Of a DNA stretch of 5,304 nt, positions 1-5,304 are shown in pieces. The position numbers were made by a program, and so were the translations under genes. Within the stretch, counting starts at the first letter, position 1. Every line of letters begins with the position of its first letter. This DNA comes from Clostridiales bacterium UBA1248 (GTDB lineage Bacteria; Bacillota; Clostridia; Oscillospirales; CAG-272). The notes under the pieces are model-generated. The model saw nothing but the letters and a program-made list of their open reading frames with translations, made no database searches and was not told the DNA's origin. The stretch spans positions 1-5,304 of the forward strand of contig DBWC01000107.1 in the NCBI GenBank assembly GCA_002308615.1, written 5' to 3'.

Positions 1-2606
1 AGTGCGGTCTGCCCAAGGAAATGGCTCTCGAGCTGTTCAAGCCGTTCGTCATGAAGCGCCTCGTTGAAACTCAGAAGGCGACGAACATAAAAGACGCGAA
101 AAAGAAAGTCGACCGCGTTGACAGCTACGTTTGGGACTGCCTTGAAAACGTTATAAAAGAGCATCCCGTACTGCTCAACCGCGCTCCTACTCTTCACCGT
201 CTGTCGATACAGGCGTTCGAGCCGGTGCTCGTTGACGGCCGTGCGATAAAGCTGCATCCGCTCGTATGCTCCGCGTTCAACGCAGACTTCGACGGCGACC
301 AGATGCCTGTTCACGTACCGCTTTCAGCAGAGGCTCAGGCGGAAGCCAGATTCCTCATGCTCTCCGCTTCAAACCTTTTGAAGCCCGCAGACGGCAAAGC
401 CGTTGCGGTCCCGTCTCAGGACATGGTTTTGGGTTCTTATTATCTGACGCTCGCCGCTACGGACAAAGAGCTTGACGAGTATATCGCGTACAAGGAAGCT
501 AACGGCGGCGTGATACCCGAAAACGACGACAAGTACGGCGTGTACACGATCAAATTCTATGAAGAATCCCTCATGGGCAGAAACAAGATGTTTTTGTCCG
601 AGGATGAGGCGGTAATGGCTTACGAAAACAAGGTCATAAGCCTGCACACGCCGATAAAGGTCAGAATAACAAGAGTCGTAAACGGCGAAAGCTTTACGGG
701 GATCATAGACTGCACGCTCGGCAGACTGATATTCAACAAGCCGATACCGCAGGATCTCGGCTGGGTAGACCGTTCCAAGCCCGAAAACAAGCTGGCGCTT
801 GAGATAACCTTCGTTGCAACGAAGGGCGCGCTTTCCAAGATCGTCGACCGCTGCATCAAGCTGCACGGCAGCTCAGCCACGGCGTCCGTGCTTGACGCCA
901 TCAAGGCGATGGGCTTCAAATATTCGACGAGAAGCTCGCTCTCCATAGCCGTTCCCGATATGACTATACCGAAACAGAAGAAAGCTTTGATAGAAGAAGC
1001 GGAAGCAAAAGTCGCTCAGCTCACAGAGTATTTCAACGACGGTATGATCTCCGAGGAAGAAAGATACAAGAAGGTCATAGAGACCTGGAACAAGACCACA
1101 AACGAGGTCACGGACGCTCTTCAGGCGGCTCTCGACCCGTACAACCCCATAAAGATGATGTCGGATTCCGGCGCCCGCGGCTCCATTAAGCAGATGCGTC
1201 AGCTTGCCGGTATGCGCGGACTTATGTTCGCGACAAACGGTAAGACGATGGAAATACCGATAAAATCAAACTTCCGTGAAGGTATAAAAGTTCTGGACTA
1301 CTTCGTCGGCGCCCGCGGATCGAGAAAATCACTGGCTGACACGGCTCTCCGTACGGCGGACTCCGGTTACCTTACCAGACGTCTTGTCGACGTTTCACAG
1401 GAGGTCATCATAACGGAGACCGACTGCGGCTCCAAGGAAGGCATCGACGTATACGAGATCAAGAGCGGCAACGAAGTCATAGAGTCCTTCAAGGAAAGGA
1501 TCTTAGGCAGATTCACGATAGATCCCGTTGTGAATCCCGAGACCGGCGAAGTTATAATCGGCGCAAACGAGATGATGACGGATAAGATCTGCGATAAGAT
1601 CATCGCGGCGGGCATCGATAGACTTACAGTCAGAACGACGCTCAAATGCCACGCGAGAAACGGCGTATGCGCTCACTGCTACGGTATGAACCTTGCAACG
1701 TCCAAGCCTGTTACCATAGGCGAGGCTGTCGGTATAATCGCCGCGCAGTCCATAGGTGAGCCGGGTACGCAGCTTACGATGAGAACGTTCCACTCTGGCG
1801 GTGTTGCAACGTCCGACATCACGCAGGGTCTTCCGAGAGTCGAGGAGCTGTTTGAAGCCCGCAAGCCGAAGAAGACGGCAGTGCTCGCGGACCGCGACGG
1901 TTCCGTTACGATAGCGGAGACAAAGCGTTCAAGAAACGTCACCATAACCGGTGAAGACGGCGAAAGCTCTACTCTTCCCGTTCCGAATATAATGGCTCTG
2001 AAGGTCAAAGAGGGCGATTACGTCTTAAAGGGCGATCCGTTATCGGACGGCAACATGGCACCCGCGGATATACTTGCCACAAAGGGACTTACGGCGGTTT
2101 ACGATTACATCATAACAGAGGTACAGAGAGTTTACCGCGATCAGTCCGTTGATATAAACGACAAGCATATCGAGGTCATAACGAGACAGATGACGAGAAA
2201 AGTCAAGGTCGAGAACGCCGGAGACACCAACCTGCTCTCCGGAACGCAGATAGACATATCCGAATTCAACGCCGAAAACGAGAGGATAAAGGCACAGATC
2301 GACGCGGGCGATAAAACGCTCATGCTCGCGACCTGCTCGCCCGTACTGCTCGGTATAACAAAAGCCGCCCTGCTTACGGAATCGTTCCTCTCCGCCGCGT
2401 CGTTCCAGGAGACCACAAAGGTATTGACGGACGCCGCGATAAGAGGCAAGATAGACCGTCTGGAAGGCCTTAAGGAAAACGTCATCATAGGCAAACTCAT
2501 ACCCGCCGGTACCGGTATGGAAAGATACCGCAATATCGAGGTAAAAAGAGTTGCAGGCGATTCCGCCGAAATAACGGATTACAGCTTCTCACCCGACGAC
2601 AACTGA
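1..2606 (+). CDS. rpoC: DNA-directed RNA polymerase subunit beta' (5'-truncated)
   Basis: Largest catalytic subunit of RNA polymerase. The frame is already open at position 3 (CGLPKEMALELFKPF, matching the E. coli segment near residue 366), so the ATG at 21 is internal and roughly 330-360 N-terminal residues lie outside the window. Visible landmarks in order: LLNRAPTLHR before the active site; the Mg2+-binding NADFDGD loop at 279-299; SDSGARGS and RQLAGMRG before the bridge helix; the bridge helix with ADTALRTADSGYLTRR from about 1335; four zinc-type cysteines with codons at 1425, 1647, 1668 and 1677; and the trigger-loop segment MRTFHSGG at 1779-1800 with its conserved His at 1791. No large trigger-loop insertion is present, as in Firmicutes. 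The C-terminus (IGKLIPAGTGMERYRN, then an acidic tail) is complete. Odd points: Pro follows NADFDGDQM where Ala is usual, and the bridge-helix hinge is divergent. A terminator follows within 10 nt, so rpoC ends its transcription unit. Confidence 0.98.
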   Translation, partial: CGLPKEMALELFKPFVMKRLVETQKATNIKDAKKKVDRVDSYVWDCLENVIKEHPVLLNRAPTLHRLSIQAFEPVLVDGRAIKLHPLVCSAFNADFDGDQMPVHVPLSAEAQAEARFLMLSASNLLKPADGKAVAVPSQDMVLGSYYLTLAATDKELDEYIAYKEANGGVIPENDDKYGVYTIKFYEESLMGRNKMFLSEDEAVMAYENKVISLHTPIKVRITRVVNGESFTGIIDCTLGRLIFNKPIPQDLGWVDRSKPENKLALEITFVATKGALSKIVDRCIKLHGSSATASVLDAIKAMGFKYSTRSSLSIAVPDMTIPKQKKALIEEAEAKVAQLTEYFNDGMISEEERYKKVIETWNKTTNEVTDALQAALDPYNPIKMMSDSGARGSIKQMRQLAGMRGLMFATNGKTMEIPIKSNFREGIKVLDYFVGARGSRKSLADTALRTADSGYLTRRLVDVSQEVIITETDCGSKEGIDVYEIKSGNEVIESFKERILGRFTIDPVVNPETGEVIIGANEMMTDKICDKIIAAGIDRLTVRTTLKCHARNGVCAHCYGMNLATSKPVTIGEAVGIIAAQSIGEPGTQLTMRTFHSGGVATSDITQGLPRVEELFEARKPKKTAVLADRDGSVTIAETKRSRNVTITGEDGESSTLPVPNIMALKVKEGDYVLKGDPLSDGNMAPADILATKGLTAVYDYIITEVQRVYRDQSVDINDKHIEVITRQMTRKVKVENAGDTNLLSGTQIDISEFNAENERIKAQIDAGDKTLMLATCSPVLLGITKAALLTESFLSAASFQETTKVLTDAAIRGKIDRLEGLKENVIIGKLIPAGTGMERYRNIEVKRVAGDSAEITDYSFSPDDN

Positions 2607-2611
2607 TAAAT

Positions 2612-2647
2612 AAAATATCCGGAAGGTTTTCTCCTTCCGGATATTTT
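2612..2647. terminator. Bidirectional intrinsic terminator between convergent rpoC and the VanY-like gene
   Basis: A perfect 15-bp inverted repeat (2612-2626 with 2633-2647) encloses a 6-nt TTTTCT loop. The inner eight pairs contain the G/C-rich CCGGAAGG core and the outer pairs are A/T, so the stem supplies its own U-tract on both strands. On the plus strand the run TATTTTTAT follows the core, and the minus strand reads TTTTATTTATC. It starts 5 nt after the rpoC stop and ends 5 nt before the stop codon of the opposing gene, so one hairpin most likely ends both transcripts. Confidence 0.92.
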
Positions 2648-2651
2648 TATT

Positions 2652-4298
2652 CTAATTTTTCTTGATCTCCAGCACTCTTTCAAGATCGTATTTTTCAATA
2701 AACTCTTCAAGGCACAGGTTTTCGTCGCGCATTCTCGTTGCGACGTATCTGCCCACGTAGCGCAGCACCCACGGTTTGAAGCCTACGCCGGTCTCACTCG
2801 TTTTATCCTTAGGATAACGTATTATAAAACCGTATTTATAGGCGTTGTTTTCAAACCATTTGAAAGTCGCCGTATCTCCGAAGTCGGATTTAGGCTCGTA
2901 ATACAGCTCCACGGAAAGACCGAGCAGGCTTTCGTCGAGCGCCGGATCGGATTCAACTGAATTCTCATAAGTATGATAACCGCTGTAAATGTTGAATCGA
3001 GTTTTGTCCTCAACGTCGCGCACTTCTTTCATCATCGCCTCAAGCGCTTTTGCCGCTATGGCGCGAAGCATAACGGGTTCTTCCACGGACGGCGCCTGTA
3101 TGACGGTCTGCGTCAGATCGTCGTAGACGCGCGTTTCCTCCGCTCTGTGCGTTGAATTTACGACGCTTATATATCCGTATATTTTTGCGGGATTTATCGC
3201 GTCGTTATACGGCGTAACGTCGATCTTATAGATCGCCTCTTCTATCTCGTTTGCCATGACCGCCTCGTCTATCCGGTCAAGCACAACGGATTCTTTTATG
3301 CGGAACGCGACCGGCTCGTAGATCGCGGCGGCGCCGGTCACCTTATGGTTATATTCGTTTAATATCTTTTTATATACCTTTAATGAAGCTCTTTCGTCTT
3401 CCGTTTCCGGCGTGTATTCGCAGACTATGCCCGTCGCGTACGAGGTAAAAAAGCTTACAGGTATATACAGCTTGCCGTCTTTTTCGTACGTGTCCGCTTC
3501 AAGCTTTACGTCGTTTCTGTTTACCGTCGCGCGGCTCGAATCCTTATAGAACGTCACCGTGTCGTTTCCGCTGTCCGGAGATATGTACTTTATCTGCTCC
3601 TCCGTGCCCGTTACGGTAAAGCCGCAGAGCGTTACTATATCGTTTCCGCAGACGTATACCGTGCCGTTTCGTATGAGCGTGTCGTACGCCACGCGCGTCG
3701 TATCGGATACAAGACCCACCTGATACGATATGCTTTTATGATCCGCTTTTTTTCTGTAGCCTAAAAGCAGGCGCATGGCTCCGAAGCTGACGCCGAATAT
3801 TACCGCCGCCGCTCCTGCGGCTATAAGCGCGTAAAGCAAAAATCTCGTTACGGCGGCTTTTATACCGGCCGATGTCTCGGCGCCAAAGCGCTTTTCCCTC
3901 TCCCGCTTTACCTTTTTATGCTCTTCCTTATACTCGCGCTCTATTTTTCTGCGCTCTGCAAACGAGGGCTTTTTTCTCTGTTCCGGATCATCGTTTTTAT
4001 ACGGCTTGCCGTATTTCGGATGTATTTTCTGCGGCTCTTTCTTTTCCTTTTTTTGTTTTTTTATTTGCTTTGCTTTTTTATCCGGCTTTTTTTTCTTTTC
4101 TTTTTTCTTTTTTTCTTTTTTATTTTCTTCTTCTTTTGCCAAAAGAGCCGCTTCCTCGGCTTTCCTTTCAGCTTCGGATGCGGCTTTTGCTTCTTCTTCC
4201 GCTTTTATCCTCTGCTCTTCTTTTTCATTAAGAAGCTTTCTGTGGTGATACATGAAATCAAACTCGTCAAACATCTGCTCTTCAACTTTGTTTTTCAT
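2652..4298 (-). CDS. Membrane-anchored VanY/M15B-like protein with lost catalytic residues (probable pseudo-carboxypeptidase)
   Basis: Intact 548-residue protein. Residues 1-22 are rich in aromatic and acidic residues (FDEFDFMYHH). Residues 23-138 form a Lys/Glu/Ala-rich, probably helical, cytoplasmic arm with a poly-Lys core at 60-90. One transmembrane segment lies at about 151-179 (FLLYALIAAGAAAVIFGV); the upstream positive charge predicts N-in topology. Residues 196-310 resemble a copper-amine-oxidase-N-like wall domain (NGTVYVCGND, then DGKLYIPVSFF). Residues 373-540 resemble the D-Ala-D-Ala carboxypeptidase VanY fold: VVNSTH, SGYHTY (439-444), GLSVEL (460-465), NAYKYGFIIRYP (485-496), KPWVLRYVG (508-516). 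The residues aligning with the metal and active site are Ser457, Glu464, Lys508 and Val511 instead of His, Asp, Glu and His, so peptidase activity is unlikely. The frame is uninterrupted, which argues against a decaying pseudogene. It lies 33 nt after murQ and is probably cotranscribed. A wall-binding or sensing role is inference; the VanY-like fold is fairly secure, the Cu-oxidase-N-like call less so. Confidence 0.82.
   Translation of the reverse strand: MKNKVEEQMFDEFDFMYHHRKLLNEKEEQRIKAEEEAKAASEAERKAEEAALLAKEEENKKEKKKKEKKKKPDKKAKQIKKQKKEKKEPQKIHPKYGKPYKNDDPEQRKKPSFAERRKIEREYKEEHKKVKREREKRFGAETSAGIKAAVTRFLLYALIAAGAAAVIFGVSFGAMRLLLGYRKKADHKSISYQVGLVSDTTRVAYDTLIRNGTVYVCGNDIVTLCGFTVTGTEEQIKYISPDSGNDTVTFYKDSSRATVNRNDVKLEADTYEKDGKLYIPVSFFTSYATGIVCEYTPETEDERASLKVYKKILNEYNHKVTGAAAIYEPVAFRIKESVVLDRIDEAVMANEIEEAIYKIDVTPYNDAINPAKIYGYISVVNSTHRAEETRVYDDLTQTVIQAPSVEEPVMLRAIAAKALEAMMKEVRDVEDKTRFNIYSGYHTYENSVESDPALDESLLGLSVELYYEPKSDFGDTATFKWFENNAYKYGFIIRYPKDKTSETGVGFKPWVLRYVGRYVATRMRDENLCLEEFIEKYDLERVLEIKKN
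4036..4137. repeat. Low-complexity oligo-T/C tract (oligo-A/G on the coding strand) encoding the poly-Lys arm
   Basis: The plus strand is very pyrimidine-rich here, with an uninterrupted pyrimidine run at 4086-4121. T-runs are 8 nt (4087-4094), 7 nt (4048-4054, 4056-4062, 4108-4114) and 6 nt (4101-4106, 4116-4121, 4074-4079). On the minus strand these are lysine codons AAA/AAG with some GAA. It lies inside the VanY-like gene (residues about 54-88). Such runs favour replication, transcription or ribosome slippage; nothing in the sequence shows that this happens. Confidence 0.8.
4086..4092 (-). other. Candidate -1 slippery heptamer A-AAA-AAG
   Basis: In the zero frame of the VanY-like gene, lysine codons 70-71 with the preceding base read A AAA AAG, the heptamer used by E. 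coli dnaX. After a -1 shift the next codons are GCC GGA TAA, with the stop at 4078-4080, giving a soluble product of about 73 residues without the membrane segment. The same in-frame heptamer recurs at 4107-4113 (reaching the same stop) and 4047-4053, and A AAA AAA occurs at 4056-4062. I see no Shine-Dalgarno-like enhancer upstream and did not establish a downstream hairpin, so chance from lysine codons is a real alternative. Confidence 0.3.
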
Positions 4299-4302
4299 TT
4301 TA

Positions 4303-4313
4303 TCACCACCTTT
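4303..4313 (-). promoter_or_regulatory. Ribosome-binding site of the VanY-like gene
   Basis: On the minus strand the sequence before the ATG at 4298 reads AAAGGTGGTGATAAA. It matches the anti-Shine-Dalgarno complement AAGGAGGTGAT with one mismatch and has suitable spacing. This fixes the start at 4298 rather than at the downstream Met codons (residues 9 and 26), and shows that the gene recruits ribosomes independently of murQ. Confidence 0.8.
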
Positions 4314-4331
4314 CGCATAGAATAACGCGGT

Positions 4332-5156
4332 TTATTTTTTATATTTATCTATTACGGCTCTGATGTTGAAATCGTTTTCGGAAAGCATTTCATACGCTTT
4401 TTCAGTATCCACGTCAAGTATCTCGGACACTATGTTTGCACACCTTGCCTTCAGCTTGTCGTTTGTGGGTCTGACGCAGATCATCAGATTCTCATACACT
4501 CTGCCCGTCTTTATCATGGCGCAGGTGGAGAGCATATTCAAAATGAGCTTCTGCGCCGTTCCGCTTTTCAGCCTTGTGGAGCCTGTAACGACCTCAGGAC
4601 CCGTGTCGACGGACATTTTGATATCCGCCGCAAGATCCAGCTTTGAGCCGGGAGACGACGATATGGAGCAGACCGTCGCGCCGGCTTCCTTAGCCGCCGA
4701 CATTGCGCCTAAAACGTAAGGCGTTCTGCCGCTGGCGGCGATGCCGACCAAAACGTCATTTTTGCACAGACTTCTTTTCTTTATCTCGTTATATCCGTCG
4801 TCGAAGCTGTCCTCGGCGCCCTCCGAGCTTTTGCGCAAAGCCTTGTCGCCGCCGGCGATTATGCCGACTACAAGGTCGTCGTCAACGCCGAAGGTGGGCG
4901 GACATTCGCTTGCGTCAAGCACGCCTAACCTGCCGCTCGTTCCCGCGCCGATATAGTACAGACGGCCGCCGTGCGTGAACGCGTATGCGATCTTATCGAC
5001 CGCTTCGGCAACGCTCGGCAGCACCGCGTCTATCGCGTCGTACGCGCGCCTGCTCTCTTTATGCATGAGAGTTACCATGTCGAGCGTGTCAAGGCTGTCT
5101 ATATGAGTTGTGTTTGGATTTCTTTTTTCCGTATTTATCTTATCCGTTTTTATCAT
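4332..5156 (-). CDS. murQ: N-acetylmuramic acid 6-phosphate etherase
   Basis: Cytoplasmic SIS-fold lyase of peptidoglycan recycling. It cleaves the D-lactyl ether of MurNAc-6-phosphate to give GlcNAc-6-phosphate and D-lactate. Family signatures: TEKRNP near the N-terminus; YIGAGTSGRLGVLDASECPP (residues 68-87) with the sugar-phosphate-binding GTSGR; SEGAEDS (111-117); AASGRTPYVLGA (140-151); and GPEVVTGSTRLKSGTAQK (186-203). By alignment with E. coli MurQ, Glu84 and Glu115 match the proposed catalytic Glu83 and Glu114; both are present, so the enzyme should be active. At 274 residues it is shorter than the usual 295-305: it stops after the helical segment ending VIDKYKK and lacks the last 25-30 residues of the B. 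subtilis type. MICVRPTN replaces the more usual MVDV-type segment. The start overlaps the hppA stop, and I see no good Shine-Dalgarno before it, so translation probably depends on hppA. No murP, nagZ or anmK is visible in the window. Confidence 0.97.
   Translation of the reverse strand: MIKTDKINTEKRNPNTTHIDSLDTLDMVTLMHKESRRAYDAIDAVLPSVAEAVDKIAYAFTHGGRLYYIGAGTSGRLGVLDASECPPTFGVDDDLVVGIIAGGDKALRKSSEGAEDSFDDGYNEIKKRSLCKNDVLVGIAASGRTPYVLGAMSAAKEAGATVCSISSSPGSKLDLAADIKMSVDTGPEVVTGSTRLKSGTAQKLILNMLSTCAMIKTGRVYENLMICVRPTNDKLKARCANIVSEILDVDTEKAYEMLSENDFNIRAVIDKYKK
5153..5156 (-). promoter_or_regulatory. ATGA stop/start overlap coupling hppA and murQ
   Basis: On the minus strand the murQ ATG (5156-5154) overlaps the hppA TGA (5155-5153) in a 4-base ATGA. 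The upstream sequence AATTATCATCTGCCGAT has no recognisable Shine-Dalgarno. Together these suggest that murQ is translated by ribosomes terminating on hppA, and that the two genes share a transcript. Confidence 0.8.
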
Positions 5157-5304
5157 ATCGGCAGATGATAATTCATTATGATGTACGCAAACACTATCGA
5201 TACTATCGAAAGCAGTTTGATCAGTATGTTTATAGCCGGTCCGCTCGTATCCTTTAGCGGATCGCCGACTGTATCGCCGACTACGCCGGCTTTATGAGCG
5301 TCGG
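5153..5304 (-). CDS. hppA: Membrane-bound ion-translocating pyrophosphatase, C-terminal end (5'-truncated)
   Basis: Only the last 49 residues are in the window; the first full codon begins at 5302. HppA hydrolyses pyrophosphate in the cytoplasm and pumps H+ and/or Na+ across the membrane. The fragment begins DAHKAGVVGDTVGDPLKDTS, the strongly conserved last active-site segment of the family. The Asp/Lys residues of GDTVGDPLKD (Asp10, Asp14, Lys17, Asp18 of the fragment) match the phosphate/Mg2+-binding set known from the mung bean enzyme. It continues GPAINILIKLLSIVSIVFAY, the final membrane helix, and ends NYHLPI. The TGA stop shares bases with the murQ ATG. The residues that decide K+ dependence and Na+ versus H+ specificity are outside the window. 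The gene is too short here to appear as a complete reading frame, but the match is clear. Confidence 0.94.
   Translation of the reverse strand, partial: DAHKAGVVGDTVGDPLKDTSGPAINILIKLLSIVSIVFAYIIMNYHLPI

Noticed and set aside
21..23. ATG at 21 as the start of a complete 861-residue protein
   Set aside because: The frame is open back to position 3 and encodes conserved internal RpoC residues (CGLPKE) upstream of this Met, so the gene is cut by the window edge.
369..2533. Minus-strand reading frames of 92-165 residues inside rpoC
   Set aside because: They are antisense shadows of a certain gene, overlap one another in different frames, and have no start signals or recognisable motifs.
2751..2984. 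Calling the 548-residue protein an active D-Ala-D-Ala carboxypeptidase
   Set aside because: All aligned zinc and catalytic positions are substituted, so the active-enzyme name would mislead.
4036..4137. T-rich tract as a plus-strand terminator or as a CRISPR/tandem-repeat array
   Set aside because: No preceding GC-rich hairpin, no transcript expected from that strand after the terminator at 2612-2647, and no regular repeat-spacer periodicity.
2652..4298. Calling the VanY-like gene a decaying pseudogene
   Set aside because: 548 codons are uninterrupted, the ribosome-binding site is near consensus, and the structural motifs are preserved.
3872..4325. Overlapping plus-strand reading frames encoding Phe-rich, membrane-like peptides (119, 135 and 80 residues)
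   Set aside because: They are the antisense of the lysine-codon tract of the VanY-like gene. T-runs read as poly-Phe in any frame; no ribosome-binding site or family match is seen.
4299..4331. Promoter or terminator between murQ and the VanY-like gene
   Set aside because: Only 33 nt, mostly taken by the ribosome-binding site; I see no hairpin with a U-tract and no convincing -35/-10 pair.
4363..5168. Plus-strand reading frames opposite murQ and the hppA junction (65-118 residues)
   Set aside because: They are antisense to strongly recognised proteins, with Arg-rich or Ser-rich composition typical of shadows.

Overview
The window looks like a chromosomal segment of a Clostridia-type Bacillota (Firmicutes). 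RpoC has no large insertion in the trigger loop, which is the Firmicutes form. MurQ, the membrane pyrophosphatase tail and a VanY-type wall protein also resemble clostridial families. Gene density is high, GC content is moderate, and isoleucine is mostly encoded by ATA or ATC. I cannot name a genus from this sequence.

Layout. (1) Positions 1-2606, plus strand: the 3' 867 codons of rpoC, entering from the left edge. (2) Positions 2612-2647: a near-perfect 15-bp hairpin flanked by T-rich sequence on both strands, a shared terminator between convergent genes. (3) Positions 5304 down to 2652, minus strand: a compact run of three genes. These are the last 49 codons of hppA (membrane pyrophosphatase, entering from the right edge), murQ (MurNAc-6-phosphate etherase, overlapping the hppA stop by ATGA), and, after a 33-nt gap with a strong ribosome-binding site, an intact 548-codon gene for a membrane-anchored VanY-like protein. 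Only 45 nt (rpoC to the VanY-like gene) and 33 nt (VanY-like gene to murQ) are non-coding.

How the genes may relate. The minus-strand genes are probably one transcript. MurQ recycles wall-derived MurNAc-6-phosphate in the cytoplasm. The VanY-like protein appears to sit in the membrane with its C-terminal domain facing the wall, and has a long Lys/Glu-rich cytoplasmic arm. The membrane pyrophosphatase couples pyrophosphate hydrolysis to ion pumping. A joint role in wall turnover is inference.

Most notable: the VanY-like domain keeps its structural motifs but has lost every zinc-binding and catalytic residue I can align (two His, the Asp, the Glu and the substrate Arg), so it looks like a conserved pseudo-peptidase, possibly a peptidoglycan sensor or binder. 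Its poly-lysine region holds several in-frame A-AAA-AAG slippery heptamers, and a -1 shift at the first two would end the protein before its membrane segment. The RpoC bridge-helix N-terminal hinge and the residue after the catalytic NADFDGDQM loop also diverge from the usual bacterial sequence.
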